Shown piece by piece: positions 23,901-32,654 of a DNA stretch of 47,247 bases. Both the position numbers and the translations under genes were made by a program. The DNA is taken from positions 1-47,247 of IMG/VR virus record IMGVR_UViG_3300040801_001422. One strand, 5' to 3'. The notes under the pieces are model-generated. The model did no database searches, had not been told where the DNA came from, and worked only from the letters and a program-made list of their open reading frames with translations. Each line of letters opens with the position of its first letter. Within the stretch, counting starts at the first letter, position 1. The DNA is from a virus.

Positions 23901-26900
23901 CTATATGTGTAATCCTTAACGCTTGAGCCAGTGTATAGGTACACCTGATAGTTGGTAGTCGGTATTATTAAATTGCCGGTATCTGATTCAGTGCTGCTGC
24001 TTTGCAGTTTAACACGAATTGTATCCTGATCAGTAAATGCACCCATTTTGTAACCAAGGTTCACATCGACTCGTCGAATGCGATTACCGAATTCGTTTGT
24101 TATGTTCTTTCCGAGAAACAGCAAACGATCACTGATATATTGTTGATACCCTGTGCGGTATGCAACGACATCGTCGATAGTTTCGGCATGTACAATTTGT
24201 GTGCTATTCTTAAGTCTTTCGTTGGTTGTTATATCTAGTAGCTGGTTACCATTTCGGTATGCAAGAGCAGCAGGATTCCAGAACTTTTCTCCGAACTCAG
24301 CAGGTCGCATGAGATATAGGAATTCTAGTACTGAATAATTGTATCCACTGTCTTGATACCACGACTGCTCAACAGGCGCACCATCGCCATATTCCCAATT
24401 GTCATCTATACCGGTCCAGCCGCCTGTAATTGGCAGGCCGAATATAATAGAAACAGATTGCGGGTCGCCGCTGGGGTCAACTGGTAAAATGGAAGATAGC
24501 CCCGGACGGACAAAAAGAGGGTCTACTCCGGCTCTGTTGCCTTCTAATATTAATCCAGCCTCAATGTCTGCCCACATCGGATTCGAACTATCCCACGGGA
24601 AGGTACCGTATGCAGTTTCCCACCAGTCGGGCTGAATGCTAAAGCCCAGCATTTCCCAGGGGTGTGTGCTCGGACGATCGGTGTCGTAGAAGTATGTAAA
24701 TATACCTCTCCAGTATCCCGGTAGAGGCACACCTTGATATGTTTGCGAACTGTAGTTCCATGTTTTCCAGTTTAGCGGATCGTAGAATTCGTTGACACGA
24801 TAGTCTGCTTTGTTTTCAGCTGTCCACTTAGAAAAGAACGACAATGTCGATGTATAATATTCTTCTCTGGTGTAGCGATTAATCGCTGACTGATCTGTTA
24901 TTGGTTCGTTCTGTCTAAACCAGCCCGGACGAATATTTTCAATTCGCAATAGTGTTGCGGGATCATCTCTAAACTCATTCATGATCCCGTTATAAATTCT
25001 CTTTTCTAACTCGAGCAACAACATGTCTCTGATGTCATCGCTTTCGAGTCCGTTAACTCCGGTAGTGATATTGCCAAACGCCGGCACAATCGACCCGTCG
25101 TGCCCTGCAATAACCCAAATCGGATCAACGTATGTTGTATCTAACTCGAACCCAGGCACGTAAACCGGGCCCATGCCAAGTTTAGCAGGTGTAGCTGGGA
25201 TATAAGCCGGTGGCGAATTATTATACATTCTTGCTAGTACCGAATCGCCCGGCGCCACAGAACCTCCGGAAATAAATTCAACGGTAGTTCCTAGGTTAGT
25301 ATCTACAATCTTATAATCACGATCAATTAGTAACAAGCTTTCTTGGTCAATTATGTTACCGGTGCCAGTTATGATCTTATATAAGTATAATGTGTTCTTC
25401 GGGTCGGTTATATCTATGTCGAATGTAAATTCTTCCGGTATTGTAGTAACCTGAACCTCTTCTGCTCTGAATACATCAGAACGAGAGATCATATATGCAT
25501 AGGCAAATGACTTAGAAAATTCCTTGGATACATTAACAACTGCCAAAACTTCTTCTAACCACAGGTCAGTACGTAAATCACCTGGCGCCAACAGCGGAGT
25601 GTATCCCGCAATATCTCTCTGCCTAACGATTTTAAGAAACTTATTTTTAAAGTTTACATATTCGTTCTGAACAAAGCGTGTAGCTTTTATTACATCGACA
25701 TCGTCCGTGGAAGAAGTGAACATAGTCTTCAATAACGACGATTCGTTCTGAAGAATGAATTCGCCTACTGCCGGGTTCTTCTCGCTGTCGTGGTAGTTGT
25801 TTATTCCTAGCTCCTCTCCTTGGAACCCATATTGACCAGCAATAATGCTACCGAAGTGAGGGGTGAGGTCACTATAGCTCAGTTCGAGTACTTCCTCGTT
25901 ATTAGGATTAGCTTCTAATTGCTTTGGTATCTCGAAATAGCCACGCTCGTAATCTTTTAAACGATCGTATGTATAGATGTATACTTCAACCGAATCGTTA
26001 AACGCTACCTTATCTTCGGTGTTAAATATAGTAACAATCGGGCCGCCATTCTCAACTCCGAATTGGAAATACATATCGCCTGCTGTTTCTAGACCAGCTT
26101 CTAGTATTCTTATCTTGTTTACAAATACTTCCATGTTCTCTTCGACTAAATTATGAGGGGATACACTTAGGTTGTATGTAAGAGAATCGGTTGGGTTACC
26201 GTTGCTGTCGACTAGCATGTCGCCAAACACAGTGTAACGATTTATAACTCTCTGCTTACTAACTTCTTCACTTTCGTACCAGGAATTTTCGTATGTCCAT
26301 GTTTCTGGGTCAGGTATGTCGTTCTCTTGTATGATTCTATAATAGTAATATCCGCTGATAGGAACGATGTTACCGCCAACAACATACGAATATCGCTCAG
26401 TCTGCAAATCGTTCTCAAATATAATGTCCGAGATTTGTCCTAGTGATTTAAAGCTAAGTGGAAATCCTAGTATTGGATCGACTACAGCATCGGGGTCATC
26501 TGACACCTTATAAGAAAAGATGTGCGATCCTTCTAGGTTCTCGAAGTCGTTGTTAGGATATACTAATTCGTTTCCTAAGTTAGTAAACGTCTTGCTACCA
26601 GGTGCATCTAAGTTATATAGATTAAATTTAATTGGTTGGTTCGGACCAGTTTTCTGGTTTGCTGCGCCGCGCCAGTATCCGTCTCTAAAGTAATAAGTTT
26701 CACCTTGGTGCTCTGTATTTGGGTGCGCTGGATCGTTGCCTGCAGGTACGCCGCCTACTACTTGTATAATAGATCCTTCTACTATTCTTGCATCACCGGG
26801 ATCTATTACCGGCTGACCGTTGTTCCATATCGTTAGTTCAATCTGGTTTCCTGAAAAATTTACCTGCCATATAAATCCACGAAGAGAATAAGGCTCTCCG

Positions 26901-28147
26901 AATATGTCTAACAGAGGCTCGTCCCACGGTTCTGACACAGATTCGTTGTCCCATATTTCGTTAGGTCCGGTGGAAGACTTATCCCAAAACGACACACTCA
27001 GGTACCCAGGGTCACACGGGAATACTATCAGATCGCCATCTGATACATCCGGCAAGAAATTTTGTACATCTGCAATAGTTTGATTTTGTACCTGTGCGTA
27101 TTGTAACGAGTTAGAGCCGCATGTAGTAATTCCGTCCTGGCAGTAGTAATCTACTTGCGCTAAAAAGGTATCGCCACTGCCGAATAATTCTATGTTTCTA
27201 AAAAATTCAATAATCGGACGAAGAGCTCTAGTTGCACCACTCGGGAATCCGGTACCGGTATATCGTAGGGACTGATTAATAGTATCAGTGTGGTACCATT
27301 TGTTTGTGCGAGACCAAGCGTTCTGATCGATGGCACCGCGTTCCATCGTAATATAATCCGGAGTGATTGATTCAGCATCGTATGTATCCCAATTCATTGA
27401 GTCCCATATTCCACTGTTTCCGTTTACTTGCGGTACTGGGAAATTTATATCCCACGGCAAGAATCGTTGTTCGGATGATGCAATAATCTGGTTATATTCC
27501 GGAACAAAGACGATACTGCTTCCAACCCCTTCGACTGTAATAACATCCGGATAGGTAGTTGATCCCTGGAAGATGATCCGCATACCGTTGCTAAAATATA
27601 AATCAGCTGGACCGGCAGAACCGCCAGTCAACGAATTAAATTCGTTTATGTCGAATTGCCGTTTGCCTAAGATGTAATCGTTTATGTCTTGGTCAGATAT
27701 GCCGGTGACTGTGATCGGCTGTAACTTACCCGGTACCCAAAAATAATTCTGATAGTTAATAAACTTGTCGACGTCAATTGGCGGCGAGTAGCTATAAGTA
27801 CGGGAGTTAAACAGACGGTCATGATTCTCGACATTGCCACCGTAATATCTGATCCTATCTATCATGTCCTGATAGAAAAATAAATTTGTTTTTTCTAGAG
27901 TCTCGATGTCAGTTGAGAACTCAGTTGGCTCTAACTGATACCATGTGCGATCTTTGTCTGGCTCAGGGATATAAAAATCCTCAAGGGGATTATACTCGCC
28001 ATTAATACGCCGACCTATATACCCGGTTAGTCGCTCTGCATTTCTTTTAGAAAATACTTGATCAAATGTTGCATCAAAAAACTTACGCTCAGTTACTGTC
28101 TGGAATATGCTAGGTAGTAATCTGATGCTGTTGGTATTGTTTGCCAT
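17996..28147 (-). CDS. Giant baseplate/tail structural protein (3383 residues)
   Basis: The largest gene in the window, 10.15 kb without a stop. It directly follows the gp6-like gene (5-base gap), the position of wedge genes 7/8/10 in T4, so it is probably a baseplate wedge or periphery protein. Composition is rich in Asp, Asn, Tyr and Trp with many beta segments. Near residue 1910 it has DPGYGYTVAPKVTIVG, a GxGYxxxPxV motif shared with the 265-residue protein at 32655. Near residues 2770-2790 a conserved-looking YVHEAKPYHTKVRD segment occurs. No signal, TM or enzyme motif was noticed. T4 gp7 is only about 1030 residues; giant proteins of this kind are seen in other T4-like marine and jumbo phages. 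The exact equivalence is uncertain. Confidence 0.88.
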   Translation of the reverse strand: MANNTNSIRLLPSIFQTVTERKFFDATFDQVFSKRNAERLTGYIGRRINGEYNPLEDFYIPEPDKDRTWYQLEPTEFSTDIETLEKTNLFFYQDMIDRIRYYGGNVENHDRLFNSRTYSYSPPIDVDKFINYQNYFWVPGKLQPITVTGISDQDINDYILGKRQFDINEFNSLTGGSAGPADLYFSNGMRIIFQGSTTYPDVITVEGVGSSIVFVPEYNQIIASSEQRFLPWDINFPVPQVNGNSGIWDSMNWDTYDAESITPDYITMERGAIDQNAWSRTNKWYHTDTINQSLRYTGTGFPSGATRALRPIIEFFRNIELFGSGDTFLAQVDYYCQDGITTCGSNSLQYAQVQNQTIADVQNFLPDVSDGDLIVFPCDPGYLSVSFWDKSSTGPNEIWDNESVSEPWDEPLLDIFGEPYSLRGFIWQVNFSGNQIELTIWNNGQPVIDPGDARIVEGSIIQVVGGVPAGNDPAHPNTEHQGETYYFRDGYWRGAANQKTGPNQPIKFNLYNLDAPGSKTFTNLGNELVYPNNDFENLEGSHIFSYKVSDDPDAVVDPILGFPLSFKSLGQISDIIFENDLQTERYSYVVGGNIVPISGYYYYRIIQENDIPDPETWTYENSWYESEEVSKQRVINRYTVFGDMLVDSNGNPTDSLTYNLSVSPHNLVEENMEVFVNKIRILEAGLETAGDMYFQFGVENGGPIVTIFNTEDKVAFNDSVEVYIYTYDRLKDYERGYFEIPKQLEANPNNEEVLELSYSDLTPHFGSIIAGQYGFQGEELGINNYHDSEKNPAVGEFILQNESSLLKTMFTSSTDDVDVIKATRFVQNEYVNFKNKFLKIVRQRDIAGYTPLLAPGDLRTDLWLEEVLAVVNVSKEFSKSFAYAYMISRSDVFRAEEVQVTTIPEEFTFDIDITDPKNTLYLYKIITGTGNIIDQESLLLIDRDYKIVDTNLGTTVEFISGGSVAPGDSVLARMYNNSPPAYIPATPAKLGMGPVYVPGFELDTTYVDPIWVIAGHDGSIVPAFGNITTGVNGLESDDIRDMLLLELEKRIYNGIMNEFRDDPATLLRIENIRPGWFRQNEPITDQSAINRYTREEYYTSTLSFFSKWTAENKADYRVNEFYDPLNWKTWNYSSQTYQGVPLPGYWRGIFTYFYDTDRPSTHPWEMLGFSIQPDWWETAYGTFPWDSSNPMWADIEAGLILEGNRAGVDPLFVRPGLSSILPVDPSGDPQSVSIIFGLPITGGWTGIDDNWEYGDGAPVEQSWYQDSGYNYSVLEFLYLMRPAEFGEKFWNPAALAYRNGNQLLDITTNERLKNSTQIVHAETIDDVVAYRTGYQQYISDRLLFLGKNITNEFGNRIRRVDVNLGYKMGAFTDQDTIRVKLQSSSTESDTGNLIIPTTNYQVYLYTGSSVKDYTYSGVIVRANADGTFTIYGYDLLSQSFGFLPASPTSRRIQINQGGTPAAFRDFEFGVVYKAGEIVRYNTFFYQAKRDHTADSFLSNNWSKLAALPQQGGITVTYLPDRIDEPQIIPYASIMQNSQEVYDFLIGYGAYLESQGWKFEEISNLNQVQNWKLAASQFLFWVVNEWAADNAIFLSPAAEATTLEVEEGYPASVERLNNGVYSILDKRGVSILPSDTLINRDDKFIQVVPKALGTGVYYLRVSATETEHVMMFDNITEFNDVIYAPLLRVRQDRLEWTGIKTLDWFGKLQAGGFLVQDNSLIQNFDNIVESMRYYYDTESTLDNPEIEQGARHLIGHENRVFLDQLGVSDDVQFNFYQGFIRQKGTENAIDKLLRSDEIQDKEEISYTEEWAIKLADFGGTQDHVNSEFVSFYDEVKGDPQTFRFNFALDRIGSVKEIILFNTVNLYDIAPSVIIAPPDARNEFGLPPSTNRQATAIAILGSNKRVARIAITDPGYGYTVAPKVTIVGNPISTGTAEEIAAVVAAGEGDLFVGDTAWSVLQLDLVYDAPNDTIVDIDIDDTDQWITRPRGLDTRFVVPIAPGGWDDYQAPNAGYVHRDDVDFMFFDADDLHYQMPLLESVPPIGSYIWIAYNRQEDWGVYKVGSSAVSNLRVSSGANTTGDPNLDDLCLVDVNEAFFNFYNGITIPEKEKRVFNAVFSVEESGRNTSGQVIITGPDNFKNSYTYVYLGALDGWVLATPTGEFIRYSEVFEGINPSNIGYFGLFNQRFADDYNRNDYGTLATGRAWIDEVVTDRWAVKNDSLFWRIREPLINTELYQSSFIRERDNGETVQVLAPYDPFKDIIAGNADQNISFKSARDPARYTHSDDPRLINPSNVFGQREVGRIWWDLSRIRYMYYEQPPTLNWLNTGRTGPSAEELTDSLVYRRDNWGKVFPGSSADIYEWVESSVPPAEYNGDGTPRNETDYVREVVYDKFKHTTEVRYYFWVTDTETVPDSIPNRTLTTIEISRLIINPRSYNYEWYAPVQYTESSTSLIFANVDRILSNRNVVIQVNYQLTVNANEEHSQWLLLGEGDRFSIIPDVMWDKMVNSLVGYTKPLPADQYPNGLSAGNDLVILPVPNPYLSDEEKYGIGIRPEQNMFVNIQGARKIMAQKVNLLMSEVMLWQDRFDNWDADITSSIYWEYTDWFNVGYNTTNTTARRQVEDTSELFAIKDELVDSELVKVYPFTPTVFDRYQIYEFDQEADEFVLVRYELGTMRFKDSIYIDTFSAILRLELRQVLTALKDNVFIDELRVDENLLYFAMVNYAFSEQRNIDWAFKTTYIKFLQDNVLLRQKPNFEADLLDEFLSYVHEAKPYHTKVRDATTVLVSTIDQADGNAWDDAIGTCPTPENPPNEEPWLWREGFGPHPVDPNNNYLGLDESWRWDNICVDPANGATLLRKFKIILNYSRVWCKEEDKAFYMNSFVNRWDDAYNAWDSTNDGPGTDEWDRASWGPGQSFETEEEFNDFMAYLANTQVGECNGTIIDGSGFIFGWDSTPWQAQGAFITYNGIVGDLMIDGLPIDWGNTAMTWQGEEFGLIIDSEEFTDEPTTLVDAEMFGNTQDHPEEMVPITPSENVVINVNYLVWNPNDQNDLNEVGYKLEVSPLGYNEYSRTCTALSTILVDELDYDTSVITVNDASILPTASVTDPGVIWIDAERIEYSIVSGNTLSDVRRGTLGTTIAQHEVGAAVWNGGDISQVPDPYDTPVTSTIVPIYATTDPITDDTNWGGYLERQLQLPFFAWGLDPGFGLRATYDVVTTSYWGIRTLNLTTPIGQECTLEITLGENPLGDPNVTIRIGEASNPDHIGLYAANATHTITFTASGTTSDVYIFKDGATVANETFVVQALALSEKVLDSNQIQQVSGINGVFNTFTSDPWFGVITVPDGNGGFELETDAAGDVKMYNTTTQSSFLVNCPYVPVVPIPPPDPV

Positions 28148-28152
28148 CTATG

Positions 28153-31100
28153 TTATACTCTCAAGTTTGTTTCGGTGTAGTTTTTAACAATTATTACATT
28201 ATCAACTGTAGCAGTAGACAGGAATAATTGATTCGGGTTGGCAATAATTTCAAATAGGTTACCGAACTGCGACTCTTCCTTTTCGGGCACAATAACTATC
28301 GAGTGTAAGAACTTAGATAGTTGAATATGTATGTAGGCTGCAAGCTCAGTGTAAAAGAATCTTTCTCCGAAGTCCCAGTTGTTTATGTCGAAATACTCGT
28401 CAATTGCCTGAATAATTCTAGTCTTTAATTCGTTGTCGCTTATCGATGCCGTAGGAATTTTCACTGCTTTAAATGTTGCTCTTAGCTCGGGCTCCGCCTG
28501 AACTCCAAACAGTACCTTAAATTCCGCCGAGTTGTAAATTAACTCGTCGGATATGCTCTTGTACTTATTCAATTCTGCAAACTCAATTTTTAACTGTTCG
28601 GTAGTCGGAGGAGCCGGAAACGACGTAGCATTGCCGTACGAGTCTTTCCATACTATCACCTCGTTGTAGTACAAATCGGTAAGCACAACGACGTCGATAA
28701 TATTAGAAACGCTCGGGTCGACGCGCTGGTCGCCGGGTGCATAATGTTTCCATTTATACGTGAGCTGCTTACTGTATGGTATGCCGACATTCAGGTCTTG
28801 CTCAAAAGATATTCCGTTTCTTCCCCAGTGATTTTCGTCTAACACCGGCTGGACTAATGTCAACTGTCCGGCTGCGTCTTCAAAGATTTGAACATTCCAG
28901 TAATTCTTTCCGAGGATGTTTGTGCCTACTTCTCCGCCGCGTAGCGTTTTGGCCTGCATAGTTGCAATAAACAATCTTGCATTTTCTCGTACAGTTACTA
29001 GATTTGAACCTGTCCAGTTTAGATACTGCTGTAAGAGGCTAGCAATTTTAGTAATTGTAGCAGGTACCGGAACTCCGTCGACGGTGTTTGGCCCTATTGT
29101 GGGATTAAACTGAAACAGTCCGGCATCTGCAAGAGACACCCTCACAGGCGGAACAGGTGGTGCCTGTACTTGCCCTTCGAAACCTATATCAAGTATAGTT
29201 GCGTTTGGGGTCTCTAGTCCATATAGGACTAAGTCTTGACTGGCTACAGTCACGAGACTGCTATCCCAACCTGTGAGCCAGGGACGACCGGTTTCGTACC
29301 CGTCTATATTTGTGTATCTCTCAAATACCACCTCGTCATCGGGACCCACCATAGTGGTAAAGGCATTCGGACTGTCTGCTGCGCCATCTTCGTTTAGATC
29401 GGCAGGAACAACTTCGACCTTAGTAGGATCTTGGTAACCGTCGTCTTGTATAAACACACCTGACAGTGTCCACGATAGTGTTGTTGTCAACGGATCTCCT
29501 GCGGCGGTTGTATTGATGTTAGGTAGCAATTGTATTTCGTCTTGCAGAGCCTTGCCAGTCACAGAATCGAAAACCTTTTGATCTGGGTCCCAGAAGAATC
29601 TTACTTGCTGTAATGACTCAAACACTGTGACCGTTCCTCGGGAAATTAACTCAAATGCCGGATTCGTTTGGCCGTCGCCTGCTTGATAGTCTACAGTTAT
29701 TAGCCATCCGTTTACATTAGAACGGTCAATTTGTGTTCCGTTCCTTAGAATAGTAAATTCGCCATTTGGGTTTGCACCGTCGATGATATACCATACACTG
29801 TTAATCAGGTCGTACCCGAGACCGAAATCTTGTCGCTCGTTTAACTTAACTCTAATTTCTTCAATAACTGACTCACTAAACAGAAAATTGAACCCAGGAA
29901 CAGACTGTAGTGCTGGCCATAGGTCTGTTATTTCAGTCGATATCTCAACCGATCCAACATTAGACACCGATGGATTAATAGGCTTACCGTTATTTAAAAC
30001 CGACTTAATCAACGTCGACTGTGTTAGAGTAGGTGAGGAATACTGGTCACCAAATATAATAGTGGCTCCTGCACTTAGATATTGATACGGAGGAGTCGTT
30101 GCAATTACATTAGAGTATCCTGTCCCGAGCGGCCAGTCTGGGATATTATCGAGCGGATTAGCTATAAAGTATCCGGTATCATTTTTAGATTTATCGGGTG
30201 ATGTTTTCCAGTATACTCCTGCAGGCAAAACAAAGTAGTTCTGACCGAAGGCCCCTTTGAATGCCGAAATGTAATTGTTTATGTAAAAGTTTTCTAACTC
30301 CGGATTAGCTGCAAACTGCTGTAACTGTAATAGAATTTCGTCTTCTACGTTGCCGATGTCGTTGTCAGTGATCGAAACTAGATCTCTTTGTTCTTCGTTG
30401 TCGTTGTATAATGCACCATCTTCGCCTAACAGGGTGATGTTAGTGTGATATCCGGTAGGATCATTGATGTCTATGTAGCGACTATGACCTGCATATGTCC
30501 TGTTAATTGCACGTATTTTGGTAATTTCGTTTCCGAACACTAACGGAAATACATTGTAATCCTCGTTGTTGATCATACGTTCTTGTGTGTAGAACGTTTG
30601 CGGTGCTCTTAGTTTAATTTGCTCGTTGGTCTCTGCGGCAGAGCCATTGCCGATTGTATTCTCTAAACTAAAGTTCACAGTGAGGTTGTATGTTTGACCG
30701 TCGACACCGTTGTAAGGGATTGTAAACTGCAGATTAGACGCATCCTCTGGACGGATGATTACATTACGGCCCGCACTTGTTCTGTACCAATAACGATAAA
30801 TTCCAGTAGGCGTATTGCCGAAGTTGCCGTCTGCAAACTTTACAGATATCTGATCGTTCAATTCGGAAATAACTTCAAATATGTTTCTTTCTTGGAAGTT
30901 AATCGAGTTGTAAATAACGTTGGTGCCGCTTACGCTAGGAACTTTTTTCCACTGCACTATTACATTACCCTGATCGTCGATCTCTTGTACGTAAACATCT
31001 CTTTGGTTGATATTATTAACTGAGATCTGCTGAACTCGATTCGGAACAGGAAAATCATATGCATAGTCTTGCTTCTCGAGCTTTCCCTGCTTGAAGTATA

Positions 31101-31866
31101 AAAAGAATCCAGTGTCGGCACTTGCTACGCCTAACGTATCATTTCGGTAAATCAGTCCAAAGGGATCTTGCGGGTTAGGATCCTTTTCATAGAACGTTTC
31201 GTTGTTAACAAATGTTGCATTCACTACATCAATCGGTATAGATTCTCCGTTTACGGTAATAGTAATAGGCTGCGTGACGTTTAAACCCAACACGTTATTC
31301 AATTCGTATAGGTCGGTCGAAATTCCGCCGACAGTACCTGACTTCGACGGACGACCAAACGGATTAGTAGGGTTCAATGCGTTGTTTAGCACAGTAACAA
31401 ACTGATCGAACCAGTCTGGATTGTTAGGATCGGCCCAGAACACAGGTACGTTAGCTAGCGAGTTTCCTGCACTGTCAGTTAGCAACTGATTAGTTCGAAG
31501 ATAATTCACCTTAAACAAGCCGTTAGTAGCAATGTTACGCTTCGGCTGATAGTTAATTAATCTAGCTAGGCGTATAATGCTTTCTCTGCGCTGAGCAGTA
31601 TCCATGATATTTTCACGACTGTTTAGATCGACACGAAATGCCAGGCTTGTTCCTAAGTAGGCAAGCAATTCGATAATTGCTACAAATTCTGAACTTTCTA
31701 TATAGTCGTTGAAATCCTCAGGGTACTGTACCCTGACATACTCAACTAGTGCTAGTTTAATTGTGTCGAAATCATATGCAGTGAAGTCGATCTCTTGGAA
31801 AGATTTATATACTTTAGTAAAATCTTCGCCTGCAAATAGATTACTCTGTCTTACTATCTGAGACAT
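28153..31866 (-). CDS. gp6: Baseplate wedge protein gp6-like (baseplate J family)
   Basis: A 1237-residue protein. The first 110 residues fit T4-type gp6: a helix ending IDFTAYDFDTIKLALVEYVR, then FNDYIESSEFVAIIELLAYLGTSLAFRVDLNSRENIMDTAQRRESIIRLARLINY in shape, i.e. 'LLAY' and 'R.S.I.LA...Y.P' hallmarks. Wedge gp6 dimers form the iris that triggers sheath contraction. T4 gp6 is 660 residues, so this one carries a large insertion or extension. The C-terminal part (about 1110-1200) has the typical FDINNWDFGERFFYTELAAYIH segment seen near the end of gp6/J proteins. Its start overlaps the stop of gp25 by one base; they are co-transcribed. Confidence 0.87.
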   Translation of the reverse strand: MSQIVRQSNLFAGEDFTKVYKSFQEIDFTAYDFDTIKLALVEYVRVQYPEDFNDYIESSEFVAIIELLAYLGTSLAFRVDLNSRENIMDTAQRRESIIRLARLINYQPKRNIATNGLFKVNYLRTNQLLTDSAGNSLANVPVFWADPNNPDWFDQFVTVLNNALNPTNPFGRPSKSGTVGGISTDLYELNNVLGLNVTQPITITVNGESIPIDVVNATFVNNETFYEKDPNPQDPFGLIYRNDTLGVASADTGFFLYFKQGKLEKQDYAYDFPVPNRVQQISVNNINQRDVYVQEIDDQGNVIVQWKKVPSVSGTNVIYNSINFQERNIFEVISELNDQISVKFADGNFGNTPTGIYRYWYRTSAGRNVIIRPEDASNLQFTIPYNGVDGQTYNLTVNFSLENTIGNGSAAETNEQIKLRAPQTFYTQERMINNEDYNVFPLVFGNEITKIRAINRTYAGHSRYIDINDPTGYHTNITLLGEDGALYNDNEEQRDLVSITDNDIGNVEDEILLQLQQFAANPELENFYINNYISAFKGAFGQNYFVLPAGVYWKTSPDKSKNDTGYFIANPLDNIPDWPLGTGYSNVIATTPPYQYLSAGATIIFGDQYSSPTLTQSTLIKSVLNNGKPINPSVSNVGSVEISTEITDLWPALQSVPGFNFLFSESVIEEIRVKLNERQDFGLGYDLINSVWYIIDGANPNGEFTILRNGTQIDRSNVNGWLITVDYQAGDGQTNPAFELISRGTVTVFESLQQVRFFWDPDQKVFDSVTGKALQDEIQLLPNINTTAAGDPLTTTLSWTLSGVFIQDDGYQDPTKVEVVPADLNEDGAADSPNAFTTMVGPDDEVVFERYTNIDGYETGRPWLTGWDSSLVTVASQDLVLYGLETPNATILDIGFEGQVQAPPVPPVRVSLADAGLFQFNPTIGPNTVDGVPVPATITKIASLLQQYLNWTGSNLVTVRENARLFIATMQAKTLRGGEVGTNILGKNYWNVQIFEDAAGQLTLVQPVLDENHWGRNGISFEQDLNVGIPYSKQLTYKWKHYAPGDQRVDPSVSNIIDVVVLTDLYYNEVIVWKDSYGNATSFPAPPTTEQLKIEFAELNKYKSISDELIYNSAEFKVLFGVQAEPELRATFKAVKIPTASISDNELKTRIIQAIDEYFDINNWDFGERFFYTELAAYIHIQLSKFLHSIVIVPEKEESQFGNLFEIIANPNQLFLSTATVDNVIIVKNYTETNLRV

Positions 31867-32267
31867 TATATTGTTCCCTCAGTTTCTCTTACAAAATCAA
31901 TAAACAGTGTTTCTGCTGAATGGCTCGGTGTGTATATTAGCACTAGCTCAACCTGTAGTCCGTAATCGGTTTCTTTTACGTTTGTGTTTTCTAATTCTAC
32001 TCTCGGATCGGACCGAACAATGCGCTCGACATCGTCAATGATCGCTTGCTTAGTTAAATCGTCAAACGGGTCGAATAATAATTCATGAATTATGCTACCG
32101 TACTCGGGTAGCATAACTCTTTCTCCTACTTTAGTCTGGAATTCGTTTAGCAAGTCCTGCTTCACACAGTCGATATCAGTGATGCTGTATGGCGGTGCTA
32201 ATCGTTGGAAAGTTGTGAACCCAACGTATATTGGTGTAGTTGCTCTTTGCTGTTTTGTTCCTGCCAT
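31866..32267 (-). CDS. gp25: Baseplate wedge protein gp25-like
   Basis: A 133-residue protein, the same length as T4 gp25 (132). Hallmarks of the gp25/lysozyme-like wedge family: DIDCVKQDLLNEFQTKVGERVMLPEYGS in outline, then IIHELLFDPFDDLTKQAIIDDVERIV and DPRVEL. gp25 sits at the wedge core beside gp6 and gp53 and nucleates sheath assembly; the family is conserved in contractile injection systems. A late-type GATAAATA lies 27 bases upstream of its ATG, so it starts a new late transcript with gp6 and the giant protein. Confidence 0.93.
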   Translation of the reverse strand: MAGTKQQRATTPIYVGFTTFQRLAPPYSITDIDCVKQDLLNEFQTKVGERVMLPEYGSIIHELLFDPFDDLTKQAIIDDVERIVRSDPRVELENTNVKETDYGLQVELVLIYTPSHSAETLFIDFVRETEGTI

Positions 32268-32293
32268 TTTCCACCCGAGTGTGCGTTTTTAGT

Positions 32294-32301
32294 TATTTAT
32301 C
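32294..32301 (-). promoter_or_regulatory. Late promoter GATAAATA for gp25-gp6-giant operon
   Basis: GATAAATA on the minus strand, 27 bases upstream of the gp25 ATG, followed by ACT as at 39796. It is back-to-back with sigma-70 promoter P8. Confidence 0.72.
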
Positions 32302-32328
32302 ACTTAAAATTAAAAGACGCTTTAATGG

Positions 32329-32357
32329 TTGACAATAATACTAATAGGCGCTATTAT
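32329..32357 (+). promoter_or_regulatory. Sigma-70 promoter P8 (TTGACA-17-TATTAT)
   Basis: Perfect -35 TTGACA at 32329-32334, -10 TATTAT at 32352-32357, 17-base spacer ending GGCGC. It drives the lone plus-strand gene at 32401 inside the minus-strand tail block. Confidence 0.82.
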
Positions 32358-32400
32358 ACTTGGGCAATAATGCATCCACTGCTCAAAAAGGTAAAACTAT

Positions 32401-32628
32401 ATGAGTAAGAGAATTAATATTTCTCGTTTTGAGGAGCTTGTCAAGCGAGCTGAGGCTTACAACGGCCGTGTTCCTGGCAAGCGTTTCTATCCTATCCAGG
32501 CCCGGGATGGTAAAATCCTGGTTTTCGGTATGTACGACGGACAAACAAAGAAGTATGTTTTGTCTGAGCCGTTTGTCGACGTCAATTTGGCGTTCGATGA
32601 AATCGAGGCAATGCTTAACGCTGCTTGA
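32401..32628 (+). CDS. Small hypothetical protein, moron-like
   Basis: A 75-residue soluble, slightly basic protein: helix RFEELVKRAEAYNG, a beta hairpin (RDGKILVFGMYDGQTKKYVL), and a C-terminal helix (FDEIEAMLNAA). It is the only plus-strand gene between 11771 and 38427, with its own sigma-70 promoter (P8) and a UUCG hairpin after the stop. This independent-unit layout is that of a 'moron', a gene inserted between structural genes and expressed on its own, often early. AAAAAGG lies about ten bases before ATG 32401. No family was recognised. Confidence 0.82.
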   Translation: MSKRINISRFEELVKRAEAYNGRVPGKRFYPIQARDGKILVFGMYDGQTKKYVLSEPFVDVNLAFDEIEAMLNAA

Positions 32629-32633
32629 ACGAT

Positions 32634-32651
32634 ACGGGGCTTCGGCCCCGT
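32634..32651. terminator. UUCG-loop hairpin between convergent genes
   Basis: ACGGGGC, TTCG, GCCCCGT: a 7-bp GC-rich stem with the very stable UUCG tetraloop on the plus strand. It lies six bases after the moron's stop and just before the stop of the minus-strand gene at 32655. No T-run on either side, so termination may need Rho or act by 3'-end protection. Confidence 0.6.
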
Positions 32652-32654
32652 AAG

